From positions 248,001 to 312,000 of the forward strand of contig JAYQSQ010000014.1 in the NCBI GenBank assembly GCA_038146985.1: a DNA stretch of 64,000 nt, given 5' to 3'. Below, piece after piece: positions 31,176 through 40,373 of the stretch. Each line of letters starts with the position of its first letter. Positions within the stretch are counted from its first letter, which is position 1. This DNA is from JADHLJ01 sp038146985. GTDB taxonomy: Bacteria > Pseudomonadota > Alphaproteobacteria > Thalassobaculales > Thalassobaculaceae. The translations under genes were made by a program, and so were the position numbers. A model generated the notes under the pieces. The model made no database searches. It saw nothing but the letters and a program-made list of their open reading frames with translations, and was not told the DNA's origin.

Positions 31176-32042
31176 ATGGCAAAGGTGCTTTCCGACGCCG
31201 CGATCGCCGAATACCGCGAGACCGGGGCGCATTCCCCGGTGCGGGTCCTCGAGCCGGACCAGGCCGCTGCCCTGCGCGCCGCGATCGAAAGCCATGAGGC
31301 CGAGCGCGGGCCGATCTTCACTGAGAACCGGCCCCGGCCCGGTGATCCGTTCCAGGGCTCCTACCGGTTCAAAAGCCATCTCTTGTTCAAGTGTCTGGCC
31401 GATGTCATCCGTCATCCCCGCATCCTCGACATGGTCGAGGACCTGATCGGCCCGGACATCCTGTGCTGGACCACCCACTGGTTCATCAAGGACGCACGGT
31501 CGCCGAAATACGTTTCCTGGCACCAGGACAACAATTACTGGGGCGTGGAGACGGATGATCTGGTCTCGGTCTGGCTGGCGTTGTCGCCCTCGACGATTGA
31601 AAGCGGCTGTATCCGCTTTCTGCCCGGCTCGCACAAACAGGGATCGCTGGAGCATGTCGACACCTGGGCGGAGGACAACATGCTGACCCGAGGCCAGACC
31701 ATCAGCGGGATCGACGAGACCAAGACGGTGAACATGGAGCTTCAGCCCGGCGAGGCAGCACTGTTCGACTACCGCCTCGCCCATGCCAGCGACGCCAACC
31801 GGAGTGACGATCGGCGCATGGGCCTTGGTATCCGCTACATTCCCCCATCGGCGCGCCAGGTGCTGGCGGAGTGGGATTCCGCCTCGCTGGTCCGAGGTTC
31901 CGATAGGCACGGCCATTTCGAGATGGAACCGGAACCGGCGCGGGATTTCGATCCCGCCGCGGTCGCGATCCACCAGAAGGCCGACGCGATTCAGCGCAAG
32001 GTCTACTACCAGGGGGCCAAGCCGGGTCAGGCGGCGGAGTGA
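31176..32042 (+). CDS. phytanoyl-CoA dioxygenase (PhyH) family protein, copy 2
   Basis: A 288-residue Fe(II)/2-oxoglutarate oxygenase. The iron ligands are H and D in VSWHQDNNYWGVE (near residue 111) and H in DYRLAHASDANRSDD (near residue 203); the 2-oxoglutarate Arg follows in GLGIRYIPP. The sequence resembles the chlorinating/hydroxylating PhyH branch used on free small molecules, and the facial Asp is present, so a hydroxylase rather than a halogenase is indicated. GAGGAGA lies ahead of the ATG. It follows the Mur-type ligase gene by 94 bp and could be in the same message. Confidence 0.88.
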   Translation: MAKVLSDAAIAEYRETGAHSPVRVLEPDQAAALRAAIESHEAERGPIFTENRPRPGDPFQGSYRFKSHLLFKCLADVIRHPRILDMVEDLIGPDILCWTTHWFIKDARSPKYVSWHQDNNYWGVETDDLVSVWLALSPSTIESGCIRFLPGSHKQGSLEHVDTWAEDNMLTRGQTISGIDETKTVNMELQPGEAALFDYRLAHASDANRSDDRRMGLGIRYIPPSARQVLAEWDSASLVRGSDRHGHFEMEPEPARDFDPAAVAIHQKADAIQRKVYYQGAKPGQAAE

Positions 32043-32072
32043 TCGCTTAGCGGATCCGACGATATGACCCCG

Positions 32073-32792
32073 TCAGATCGCGCCGATGATCATCGCGGTC
32101 CCGGATACTCCGAGCAGGATATCCATCAGCCCCTTAAACATGTTCTCGTTGATCCGGCGCATGAACCGCTTGGCGATGTAGGTGCCGATCATCAGGGACG
32201 AGCCGACGATCAGACCCTTCAGGATCGTCTCGTTCGGCATCGCGCCGAAAACCCGGAAAGCGGCGACCTTCGAGGCAAACATCGACAACGAGCTCATGGC
32301 CTCGGTGCCGACGAAGGCACCCTTGGTCAGTCCGTAGGCGAGGAAGAACGGCGTGTTGATCGGTCCGGTGTTCGAGACGATCCCGGTAACGTACCCAACC
32401 CCGCCGCCCGCCATCGCCAGGACCGGCAACGATACCTTGAACCCGGTTCCCAGAAACCAGCGGCGCATCGGGATCATGGCGATGAAGAAGACTCCAAGGC
32501 ACAGTTCCAGGGTTCGCGGATCGAGCGCCACCATGGTGCGCGCGCCGAGCCAGGCAGCCGGTATCGCCATCGCGGAGAACGCCGCGACCGCGCGCCAGTC
32601 AATTTCGCGCCACCACGCCGTCACCCGTGACAGATTGCCCATGATCGATGCGATCGCCATGATCGGCACCGCATTTTCAGGGCCGAACGTATAGGTCAGG
32701 ATCGGCAGCAGGATCGTGGTTCCGCCGAAACCGATAATGCCGGCCAGCGTGCCCGCGAACAAACCGATGCCGAGAACCAAAAGCCAAATCAT
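32073..32792 (-). CDS. TauE/SafE family sulfite/organosulfonate exporter-like permease
   Basis: A 239-residue inner-membrane protein with about eight hydrophobic segments. The family glycine signature is GLFAGTLAGIIGFGGTTILLPIL near the N-terminus, echoed near residue 120 by GGGVGYVTGIVSNTG. Start ATG 32792 begins directly with the first membrane segment (MIWLLVLGIGLF); the frame to 32849 adds an unlikely arginine-rich extension. TauE/SafE proteins export sulfite, sulfoacetate or similar anions. No sulfur gene is adjacent, so the substrate is open. It is convergent with the PhyH copy 2 gene. Confidence 0.88.
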   Translation of the reverse strand: MIWLLVLGIGLFAGTLAGIIGFGGTTILLPILTYTFGPENAVPIMAIASIMGNLSRVTAWWREIDWRAVAAFSAMAIPAAWLGARTMVALDPRTLELCLGVFFIAMIPMRRWFLGTGFKVSLPVLAMAGGGVGYVTGIVSNTGPINTPFFLAYGLTKGAFVGTEAMSSLSMFASKVAAFRVFGAMPNETILKGLIVGSSLMIGTYIAKRFMRRINENMFKGLMDILLGVSGTAMIIGAI

Positions 32793-32952
32793 TGCCGGGG
32801 CCGGAAAGTGACAACGGCGCAGTAGCGCACGCCGTGACGCCCCGCGCAACCTGATGCGGACGCGATGGCATCAAGCTCTCCCAGCCCGCCGCTTGACGGG
32901 AAAACCACCCGACGCCACTCTAAAGCCCGGATAACCGAATGGTGCGCGGGAC

Positions 32953-33984
32953 ATGCAGGATTTGCCGGATTTCACCGATTCAACCGAAATCATGGACGAC
33001 GGCGCGGCGTTGAAGGAGAGGCTCGACGCGGACGGGTATCTGTTCGTGCGCGGCCTGCTGCCCGCCGAAACGGTGCTGGAAACCCGCCGGCGCCTACTGG
33101 AAAAGGCAGCTTCCGGCGGTTGGCTCGACTCGAATCATCCGATCGAGGCCGGCATCGCGAACGCCAAGGCCGCCTGCAAGGACCCCGAGGCCGCCTATAT
33201 GCGGACCTTCGTCCATCTCTGGCGGGATGAAGCCCTGCACCGGCTGCGGACCCACCCTAATATCCTGGCATTCTTTGGCCGGATCTTCGGCGAGCCGGCG
33301 CTCGTTCACCCGATGTTCGTGCAGCGGAACATCTTTCCAAAACACGGAGACTTCGACTTCACCACCGGCATTCACCAGGACAAGGTGCATATCGGCGGTG
33401 CCACGAACTATGCGCTATGGATGCCGCTCGGCGACTGTCCCCGCGAGAAGGGCGCGCTCGCGGTTGCCGCGGGCTCGCACAAGGCGGGGATCCTCGAAAC
33501 CAAGGTCGGCACCGGCGCCGGCGGCATGGATATCTGCGTCGAAATCCCCGGACAATGGGTCACCGGCGCCTTCAAGGCCGGCGATGCGCTGATCTTCGCC
33601 GACACCACGGTGCACCGGGCCCTGCCCAACCAGACGACCGAGCTGCGGCAATCCTTCGACGCCCGTTATCAGCCGGCGAGCCAGCCTGTCGCGGAAACCA
33701 ATATGCGTCCCTATGCCGGCTGCGGCACCTGGGAGGAGGTCTATGCGGGCTGGCGCTCGACGGATCATCAGTACTACTGGCGGGACCTTGATCCGACCGT
33801 CGTCGCGTTCGATACCAGCCATTACGAACGCCGGGATCAAATGGCCTTCGACATGGCGGAGCGTGGGGATATTCAAGCGCGCGACGCCCTGCTCCGGATC
33901 ATCCAACGCGACACGAACCCCGAAAAGCGCGCCCGGGCCGAGGGGTTGGTTCGGACCCTCGACGCCACGGCGGCCGCGGATTAG
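32953..33984 (+). CDS. phytanoyl-CoA dioxygenase (PhyH) family protein, copy 3
   Basis: A 343-residue, longer member of the family. Iron ligands are H and D in TTGIHQDKVHIGG (near residue 140) and H in ADTTVHRALPNQT (near residue 218). The 2-oxoglutarate Arg is in QSFDARYQPAS. The C-terminal tail (residues 270-343) is helical and charged and not part of the core fold. The protein is only distantly like copies 1 and 2, so the three are not recent duplicates. It is divergent from the TauE gene and 34 bp before the YHS gene. Confidence 0.86.
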   Translation: MQDLPDFTDSTEIMDDGAALKERLDADGYLFVRGLLPAETVLETRRRLLEKAASGGWLDSNHPIEAGIANAKAACKDPEAAYMRTFVHLWRDEALHRLRTHPNILAFFGRIFGEPALVHPMFVQRNIFPKHGDFDFTTGIHQDKVHIGGATNYALWMPLGDCPREKGALAVAAGSHKAGILETKVGTGAGGMDICVEIPGQWVTGAFKAGDALIFADTTVHRALPNQTTELRQSFDARYQPASQPVAETNMRPYAGCGTWEEVYAGWRSTDHQYYWRDLDPTVVAFDTSHYERRDQMAFDMAERGDIQARDALLRIIQRDTNPEKRARAEGLVRTLDATAAAD

Positions 33985-34018
33985 TTTCACGCGACGCGCG
34001 ATGCGGTGGAGACTCCCC

Positions 34019-34528
34019 GTGATTTCAATATTTACGCGCCGCACGGTCGTGGCGCTGGTTCTTGTTCTAGCGCTTCCCTTCGGACTCGCTTCGGCGACCG
34101 AGAGCAACGTCGACAGCGCCGGGCTCGCCATGCACGGGTACGACCCGGTGAGTTATTTCCGGTCCGAACATCCGTCACGCGGCGTGGAAAAGTTCAGTGC
34201 GATCCACGACGGCGCGCGGTATCTGTTCTCGAGTGCGGAGAACAGGGACCGGTTCATCGCTGACCCCGCGCACTATGCGCCACAGTTCGGCGGTTACTGC
34301 TCCTATGGGGTGCGCGTGGGACGCAAGTTCGATATCGATCCCGAGGTCTATCGGGTTGTCGACGACAAGCTCTATTTCCAGCTGAACTGGGGCACCCAGG
34401 TGGTTTGGCTTGCCAATATGCAAGAGAACATCGACGTGGCGCACACACTTTGGCCGATCATAAAACCGAAAACCGACCCGGAACTCGAGGCGGCAGCGGA
34501 AAAGGCCGCCAGCCAGTCAAAAAATTAA
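34019..34528 (+). CDS. exported YHS-domain protein
   Basis: About 169 residues. An N-terminal signal peptide is clear (FTRRTVVALVLVLALPFGLASA, cleavage expected after ASA). The YHS-like domain follows: AMHGYDPVSYFRSEHPSRG, then FSSAENRDRFIADPAHYAPQFGGYCSYGV, a usual context for metal-binding YHS domains. GTG 34019 is chosen because GGTGGAG lies seven bases upstream; ATG 34001 in the same frame is an alternative, and the frame beyond it is inside the PhyH gene. A periplasmic metal or haem-linked role is inferred only from the family. It is convergent with the histidine kinase gene. Confidence 0.8.
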   Translation: MISIFTRRTVVALVLVLALPFGLASATESNVDSAGLAMHGYDPVSYFRSEHPSRGVEKFSAIHDGARYLFSSAENRDRFIADPAHYAPQFGGYCSYGVRVGRKFDIDPEVYRVVDDKLYFQLNWGTQVVWLANMQENIDVAHTLWPIIKPKTDPELEAAAEKAASQSKN

Positions 34529-34537
34529 CTGCCGCGC

Positions 34538-36022
34538 TCAGAACGAGGCGACGGCATCAAGATCGACTATACGGCTTGCCGGTAATGTGACGGTCACCCG
34601 TGTGCCGCCTCCCTCCACGGCCTCGATTTCCAGCCGTCCGCCATGCAGCTCCGCCAAATGTTTGGTCAAAGGCAACCCCAGCCCGGTGCCTTCGAAGCCA
34701 CGGGCAAGATCGCCGTCCCGCTGGGTAAAAGGCTCCATCAGCATCGGGATGTCTTCCGGCGGGATGCCGATGCCGGTATCGGACACCGACAGCCGCACCT
34801 CGTCTTCCCGAACCGTCCAACTCACCGCGACGCGGCCGCCGGAGGGGGTGAATTTGACCGCGTTGGACGCGAGGTTCAAAAGGATCTGAACCATCATCCG
34901 GCGATCCGCCCGCATCACCGGCGCGTTTTTCATGTCCCCGACACTCAACTCGATATGCTCTGAATCGGCCCGCTGGCGCACCATGCGGATCGCATCCTCG
35001 GTCACACCGGCGAGGTCGACCAGCTCCTCGTGTAGCTGGAGCTGTCCCGCTTCTGCCTTGGAAAGATCCAGAATGTCGTTGATCAGGGTCAGCAGGTGCT
35101 GTCCGCTGCGGCTGATGAACTCCGAATACTCCCGGTATCGCTGATCGTTGATCGGCCCGAATTGCTCGTTCGCGATCAGGTCGGCGAAACCGAGGATCGC
35201 GTTCAGGGGCGTCCGCAATTCATGGCTGACATTGGCGAGGAACCGGGATTTCGCCTGATTGGCCGCATTCGCCTGGTCATGGGCGACCTGAAGTTCGATG
35301 GTCCGGGCCTTGACCCGGTTTTCAAGCTCCCGGCGGGTTTCGTTAAGCTCCTCCTCATAGCGTTCGCGGTTCCGCTCCAGCCGGTTATAGGCGTCGATGA
35401 CCCGCCCGATTTCATCGAAACTGTTCCAGTTCACTTCCCGGCGCACCCCGCCGACCTCGGCGCTCTCGATGGCGGAAATCAACTCCCGGACGGGCCGGAT
35501 GATGGTCGCGCGCAAGGCGACGTGCACGCCGAGGATCAGACCCGCGGAAACCAGAACCAGCAATCCGATCATCACCGTGGCGCGCCGGAAGAACCCCGCC
35601 CACAAGCGCTCGTCCGATGTCACGGTCGTCAGCTTGCCGACCGTCCTAAATCCGATATGGCTTGCATGGGTGATCGGCTGCGAGACCCGGTATTCGGGAT
35701 CGGTATCAGCGATGGAGGCGCCGAAAGACGCAAGCTCGCGGCCGGTGTCGTCGTGAACTACGGCCGCGACGAAATCCGAATCCGCCAGCGCGACCGCCAG
35801 GGTAAGGGTTATCTGGACCGTATCGCCGGCCGCGACCGGTCCGGCCAGAATGATCGTCTGGCTGGCGGTCATGCTTTCCTGCTTCTTCTTCAGTGCGACG
35901 CGCTGGGACCGGATCTCGATGAACTCATAGGTCGCGAAGAACGCGAGGTTGACCAGCAGCACCAGCGGGATGGTGAGGATCAGAAATTTGGTCTGAAGCG
36001 AATGGCGTGCCCAAGATTTCAT
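34538..36022 (-). CDS. membrane sensor histidine kinase
   Basis: A 494-residue two-TM kinase. TM1 (about residues 12-35) and TM2 (about 150-175) flank a 110-residue periplasmic sensor without a recognisable domain. A HAMP linker (RPVRELISAIESAEVGG) and a coiled coil (ERYEEELNETRRELENRV) follow. The HisKA phosphoacceptor is in LANVSHELRTPLNAI, then N box LNLASNAVKFTPSGG, G1 DTGIGIPP and G2 GTGLGLPL. No response regulator gene is adjacent, so it is an orphan kinase here. ATG 36022 is chosen over TTG 36037; both have weak ribosome sites. Confidence 0.9.
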   Translation of the reverse strand: MKSWARHSLQTKFLILTIPLVLLVNLAFFATYEFIEIRSQRVALKKKQESMTASQTIILAGPVAAGDTVQITLTLAVALADSDFVAAVVHDDTGRELASFGASIADTDPEYRVSQPITHASHIGFRTVGKLTTVTSDERLWAGFFRRATVMIGLLVLVSAGLILGVHVALRATIIRPVRELISAIESAEVGGVRREVNWNSFDEIGRVIDAYNRLERNRERYEEELNETRRELENRVKARTIELQVAHDQANAANQAKSRFLANVSHELRTPLNAILGFADLIANEQFGPINDQRYREYSEFISRSGQHLLTLINDILDLSKAEAGQLQLHEELVDLAGVTEDAIRMVRQRADSEHIELSVGDMKNAPVMRADRRMMVQILLNLASNAVKFTPSGGRVAVSWTVREDEVRLSVSDTGIGIPPEDIPMLMEPFTQRDGDLARGFEGTGLGLPLTKHLAELHGGRLEIEAVEGGGTRVTVTLPASRIVDLDAVASF

Positions 36023-36165
36023 ATTGACTTTTCGCAATAAACGCGGCGGCGCGCCAGCGGTCCGGCCGCTGTTCGGCAGGAGTTAAGAACCGTCGCTGTC
36101 AATAAACCGGGAGCCCGGCTATACTTGCCTGGATGCCCAGGCGCGGTCACCTCGGAGGCGTGGGG

Positions 36166-36339
36166 TTGAGCAACGACAAAGACATGATGATGCTTCGGTT
36201 CAAAACCGCCATCGACCGCGAGCTCAGCCGGACCGACGAACCTGGAGCCAAGCCGCCACGTTCCGCGCCGGTGACACCAGCGCCGCGCACCCCGCCCCGC
36301 ACGCAAGCCGCCCCATCCGCGGAAAAACCCAAGGTTTAG
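36166..36339 (+). CDS. small proline-rich hypothetical protein
   Basis: A possible 57-residue protein with a charged N-terminus (NDKDMMMLRFKTAIDREL) and a Pro/Ala-rich tail. TTG 36166 lies seven bases after GGAGG; an upstream in-frame ATG at 36133 is an alternative. The sequence has no known motif. It sits between divergent and convergent neighbours with about 10 bp to the M20 gene end. The good ribosome site supports it weakly. Confidence 0.4.
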   Translation: MSNDKDMMMLRFKTAIDRELSRTDEPGAKPPRSAPVTPAPRTPPRTQAAPSAEKPKV

Positions 36340-36349
36340 ATCGCTGTCG

Positions 36350-37522
36350 TCAGGCCGCGCGCGACAGACGCCGTTCGACGAGGCGCGACCAATAGCTTGC
36401 GCCCACCGTCAGGAGCTCGTCGTTGAAGTCGTACTCGGGATGATGCAGCCCGGCGGACGCCCCGTTGCCCGCCCAGATGTAGCAGCCCGGCTTCTCTTCC
36501 AGCATGTAGGAAAAGTCTTCGGCCCCCATCGACGGCAACGGAGCCAGGTTCACCTTTCCGGTAGCGCCGGCGATTTCCTCGGCGATCTCGGCGCAGAACG
36601 CAGATGGCCCATCCGCGTTTACCGTCGCCGGATAGCCGTGATGGTAGGTAAGCTCCGCCGTGGCGCCGTAGGTTGCGGCCACCCCCTCGACGATCCGGGT
36701 CAGCCGCTCCGGCAAGGAGCGCTGGATATCGCCGCTGAACACCCGACAGGTTCCGCGCAGCGTGACCTCATCGGGAATGATGTTGAATGCCGTCGTGCCG
36801 GCATGGAACTGGGTGACGCTGATCACCAGCGCCTGCTGCGGGTCCAGGTTCCGGCTGGTAATGGTCTGCAAGGCCATGACGATGTTCGAGCCGGCAACGA
36901 CCGGATCCACGCCCTGGTGCGGCATCGCCGCGTGTGACCCCCGGCCCTGGACGCGGATCTCGAAATTGTCCCGCGCGGCCATCATCGGCCCCGGCGACAC
37001 CGCGAAACTGCCGACGTCGATGCCCGGCATATTGTGCATTCCGTAAACCTCGTCGACGGGAAACATGTCGAACAGCCCGTCCTCGATCATCTTCTTTCCC
37101 CCACCCAGACCCTCCTCGGCGGGTTGAAAGATGAACCGAACCGTGCCCTCGAAATTTCTCGTCTCGGCGAGGTATTTAGCGGCACCGAGCAGCATCGTGG
37201 TGTGGCCGTCATGGCCGCACGCATGCATCCGGCCGGGATTGGCCGAGCGATGCGCGTGTTCGCCATGCTCTTCCATGGCCAGCGCGTCCATATCGGCACG
37301 CAATCCGATCGACGGCCCGTCGCCCGAGCCCCCGGTCAGGGTCCCGACCACGCCGGTCCCAGCCAGCCCGCGATGCACGGAGATTCCCATCGCCTCCAGC
37401 TTGGCGGCAACGAAGGCAGCGGTCTCGTGCTCCTCGAACCCCAGTTCCGGATTGCGGTGAATATGCCGGCGCCACTCGGTCAGTTCTTCCGCGTAGTCGG
37501 CGATGCGGTTGATGATGGGCAT
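36350..37522 (-). CDS. M20 family amidohydrolase (hippurate hydrolase-like)
   Basis: A 390-residue binuclear metallohydrolase. Metal ligands are visible: MHACGHDGHTTMLLG (C and H near residue 101), the paired acids in QPAEEGLGGGKKMI (near residue 133), H in YGMHNMPG, and the late H in GLHHPEYDFND (near residue 362). The dimerisation domain has GRGSHAAMPHQGVDPV. Members cleave N-acyl amino acids, IAA-amino acids or hippurate. The start has GGAG upstream. It is 48 bp downstream of the cupin gene in the same direction, so the two probably form an operon. Confidence 0.92.
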   Translation of the reverse strand: MPIINRIADYAEELTEWRRHIHRNPELGFEEHETAAFVAAKLEAMGISVHRGLAGTGVVGTLTGGSGDGPSIGLRADMDALAMEEHGEHAHRSANPGRMHACGHDGHTTMLLGAAKYLAETRNFEGTVRFIFQPAEEGLGGGKKMIEDGLFDMFPVDEVYGMHNMPGIDVGSFAVSPGPMMAARDNFEIRVQGRGSHAAMPHQGVDPVVAGSNIVMALQTITSRNLDPQQALVISVTQFHAGTTAFNIIPDEVTLRGTCRVFSGDIQRSLPERLTRIVEGVAATYGATAELTYHHGYPATVNADGPSAFCAEIAEEIAGATGKVNLAPLPSMGAEDFSYMLEEKPGCYIWAGNGASAGLHHPEYDFNDELLTVGASYWSRLVERRLSRAA

Positions 37523-37570
37523 GGCGGTCTCCGAAAGGGCCGTTGCAGCGCGACGATCCAGTCGGTCCGT

Positions 37571-38152
37571 CTACTCGGCGGCGCCGCGTTTCAGTTCTTC
37601 CATTCTGCGGTTCGAGAGTTCGAAAAGGCCCACGTTCTTTTCGACATCATAGGGCATTTCCTTATAGCTCTCGGGATCCCACTCGCTGCGCGGGGTGCCG
37701 AAGAAGTCGCCTCCGTAAACATGCAGGCCGCCGGTCAGTTTGGTAAGCGGATTATGGACCTGGTGGATGGCGGTTTCGCCGAGATAGCTGCAGTCCTTCT
37801 CGTCCATGATCTTCAAGCCGAGTTTCGTCAGACCGTCGGTTTCCGAGCGCCGATAGAAGGTATTTTCCTCGCGCCCGGTATAAATGCCGATCACCGCCCA
37901 CATACGGTGGTCATGCGGCAGCAGGGTCATTTCCGGCCCCCAGATCAGATTGAGCACCGTCAGATCGTCCGAGCGGTGCAGGGTGAACACACCCGCGCGC
38001 TCCGGCTCGCCGATATCCCGCATCAGGGCCGCCGGGTCCGATACGGCGCGGGCGACCACCTCGCGCACCGCGCGTTCCTGGTCGGTCTCCTTCATCGCTT
38101 GACGGCAATCGGCGCAAAATCTGTCAATCTCGAACATTCCGGAAGTCTCCAT
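37571..38152 (-). CDS. cysteine-dioxygenase-like cupin protein
   Basis: A 193-residue double-stranded beta-helix protein. The iron site is seen as LLPHDHRMWAVIGIYTGREEN (H-x-H, then the acidic residue) and a later H in AIHQVHNP. These features match the thiol dioxygenase-like group (cysteine or 3-mercaptopropionate dioxygenase relatives). The Cys-Tyr crosslink residues of mammalian cysteine dioxygenase are not evident. Start ATG 38152 is shown; ATG 38137 has a better spaced GGAG and may be correct. It leads the probable operon with the M20 amidohydrolase. Confidence 0.75.
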   Translation of the reverse strand: METSGMFEIDRFCADCRQAMKETDQERAVREVVARAVSDPAALMRDIGEPERAGVFTLHRSDDLTVLNLIWGPEMTLLPHDHRMWAVIGIYTGREENTFYRRSETDGLTKLGLKIMDEKDCSYLGETAIHQVHNPLTKLTGGLHVYGGDFFGTPRSEWDPESYKEMPYDVEKNVGLFELSNRRMEELKRGAAE

Positions 38153-38362
38153 GGCTTGGCAGTGCTCGTTTGGCGGTAAAGCTACAGGCCGGTATGGGTC
38201 CTGTCCACCTGCCGGGCCGTTCCCGGCGCCCGAAACCGCCGCTTCTCAACCATGGTGTCCCGCCTCCCGTCCCCGCTGGCGCTAACGCGCCGTGATCGGG
38301 CTTGCCAGCGTTCCGCAGCCGCAGGATCATGGCGGACATGAGCACGAGATGACGGGGACAAG

Positions 38363-39415
38363 ATGATGGCGCTGGCTTTCGACGACCCTCGCACCGCACG
38401 CCCCGCGGCCACGGATGACGAAGTCCCGGTTCTGGACCTCGCACCCCTGCGTGCTGGACAGCCGGGAGCGCTCGAAAAACTCGGCCGGGAAATGCGTCAT
38501 GCCTGCGAGAATGTGGGTTTTTACTTCATCGTCAATCATGGCGTGACCCCCGACCAGATGGCTTCGGTATTCGAACAGGCCGCCCGCTTCCATGGCCTGC
38601 CGGCGGAGATCAAACAGGCCCTCAAGGTGAATGAGCACCAGATCGGCTACATGCCCTACAAAGGCTACACGTCACGCTCCTCGAGAATCCACGAGAACAC
38701 CCAGCCGAACCTGAACGCGGCCTATTTCCTGAAACGCGATCTGGCGCCCGATCACCCGGACGTCGTCGCGGGACGGCGGTACCGTGGCCTCAATCAATGG
38801 CCGGATGAGGCGCTGCTGCCGGGGTTTCGGGAGACTCTCGTGGCCTATTGCAAGGCGGTGGAAACGGCGGCGCTGAGCCTGCTTCCGATCTATGCCCGGG
38901 CGCTCGACCTGCCGGACGGCTTTTTCGACGCCTTGTTCCGCGAGCCTCAATACTCGCTCCGGCTGACCCACTATCCGCCTGTGCCGGAGGACCAGATCGC
39001 CGACAATCAGTTCGCCCTCGCGCCGCACACGGATTCAAGCTTCATGACCCTGTTGCCGCAGAACGAAGTTCCCGGCCTCGCCATCCGGCTTGCCAGCGGC
39101 GAGTGGGTGGAACCGCCGACGATTCCCGGCAGCTATCTGGTGAATACCGGCGACATGATGCGGCGCTGGAGCAACCATCGCTTCCTGTCCACGCCGCATC
39201 GGGTGGTGCATCGCGAGACCCGCGACCGCTATGCGGCGCCGTTCTTTTTCGACTGCGATATCAATGCGGTGATGGAATGCTTTGCGAGCTGCGTTTCGGA
39301 CGACAATCCGGCGCTGCACGAGCCAACCACCTATACCGAATATATGCTGTGGTTCGGCTCGCAATATCCGAACATCAAGGCAAGGCCGGGCGAAAAAGTC
39401 GCCAAGGTGGACTGA
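38363..39415 (+). CDS. isopenicillin N synthase family 2-oxoglutarate/Fe(II) oxygenase
   Basis: A 350-residue oxygenase with an N-terminal DIOX_N domain (NVGFYFIVNHGV near residue 50). The catalytic jelly roll has the iron ligands H and D in APHTDSSFMTLL (near residue 216) and H in STPHRVVHRE (near residue 275); R-x-S of 2-oxoglutarate enzymes is replaced by the segment RDRYAAPFF. Members include gibberellin oxidases, deacetoxycephalosporin synthase and ethylene-forming enzyme. The natural substrate is unknown. It has its own promoter region (about 200 bp, divergent from the cupin gene). Confidence 0.9.
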   Translation: MMALAFDDPRTARPAATDDEVPVLDLAPLRAGQPGALEKLGREMRHACENVGFYFIVNHGVTPDQMASVFEQAARFHGLPAEIKQALKVNEHQIGYMPYKGYTSRSSRIHENTQPNLNAAYFLKRDLAPDHPDVVAGRRYRGLNQWPDEALLPGFRETLVAYCKAVETAALSLLPIYARALDLPDGFFDALFREPQYSLRLTHYPPVPEDQIADNQFALAPHTDSSFMTLLPQNEVPGLAIRLASGEWVEPPTIPGSYLVNTGDMMRRWSNHRFLSTPHRVVHRETRDRYAAPFFFDCDINAVMECFASCVSDDNPALHEPTTYTEYMLWFGSQYPNIKARPGEKVAKVD

Positions 39416-39428
39416 CGGCGGCGGCTTG

Positions 39429-40052
39429 CTAGAAGTTGATCCGCGCGCCAATCATGAAATTCTGCGTGAAGCCGCGATCCGTATCGCCGTCCAGATTGAA
39501 CGAGTCAGCCCCGACCACGAGAGCTCGATACTGAGCCAACAGGGACCACCTGGTGGAGATCTCGTAAGACGCGCCGAATCCGAACTGGAATGCCGGGCGC
39601 CAGGTGGGCTCTGCCGCATCGCTTTGCCTGGCTTGATTGGCGACACCCTGATCGTCGGTGTAGGTCATGCCCAACCCCGCCATGAAATGCGGAGTGATCG
39701 GAGAGCTGTTGGTCCAGTCGAAGGACCGGTTTACCAGGAAAGTATAGGTCTCGCCTCGCCCGGCGAGCCCGAGGGATTGCCCAGCGGTGAAGCGCAAGCG
39801 TTCGGGATCGGGATCCTCACTTAGCGTCAGGGCAAACTCGCGCCGTGTCGCCGTTCCGTCCAGATCGCCCAGCGAAACGAAGGGTTCACGGGAATCCCGA
39901 TCGAACCGCGACCACTGGGAATTGCTGTCACCGATGAAGTACCAGGTGGCCTCGCCGCTGGTCGCGTCCTGGGCATGGGCCGAGGCCGCCGAAACAGACA
40001 GGGCGGCAAGAACCAGCAGGATGGCCGTCATAAGTTCGGTTCTGCGTCTCAT
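39429..40052 (-). CDS. outer-membrane beta-barrel protein
   Basis: A 207-residue exported protein. A signal peptide (MTAILLVLAALSVSAASAHA) precedes the mature region. Alternating polar/hydrophobic strands are seen throughout and the chain ends in MIGARINF, with the terminal Phe that the BAM machinery recognises. ATG 40052 has GGAGG nine bases upstream; the frame to 40085 is an unlikely extension. It resembles OmpA/OmpW-size eight-strand barrels without a known specificity. The gene is convergent with the dioxygenase gene. Confidence 0.8.
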   Translation of the reverse strand: MRRRTELMTAILLVLAALSVSAASAHAQDATSGEATWYFIGDSNSQWSRFDRDSREPFVSLGDLDGTATRREFALTLSEDPDPERLRFTAGQSLGLAGRGETYTFLVNRSFDWTNSSPITPHFMAGLGMTYTDDQGVANQARQSDAAEPTWRPAFQFGFGASYEISTRWSLLAQYRALVVGADSFNLDGDTDRGFTQNFMIGARINF

Positions 40053-40373
40053 CCAATCAGACCTCCGCCGGGGCCAACCGATCATTTTCGCCCAGGCAAC
40101 GTCCCCCGCCGAACCCGCTTCTCTTCAGGAAGCTCAAGATGCTGCCCCAAGGTACCACTCGACACCTAATTCACAAGGGAAATCGGTCTCAAGCGGCCTC
40201 GACGGCGCGTCGACACGCCCCGCCGTCCGACAATTCGGTTCGAGCACGTCGTGATCGTGGAAATTTCTAAAGCCCGTCGGCCCGGGTTATTCTTTTGCGG
40301 GTGGCCGGACCGTCCCAAGCGCCCCGAGTTCCTCTTCCGCATTCGTCACCGCAGCATGGAAAGCGCCTTCCAC

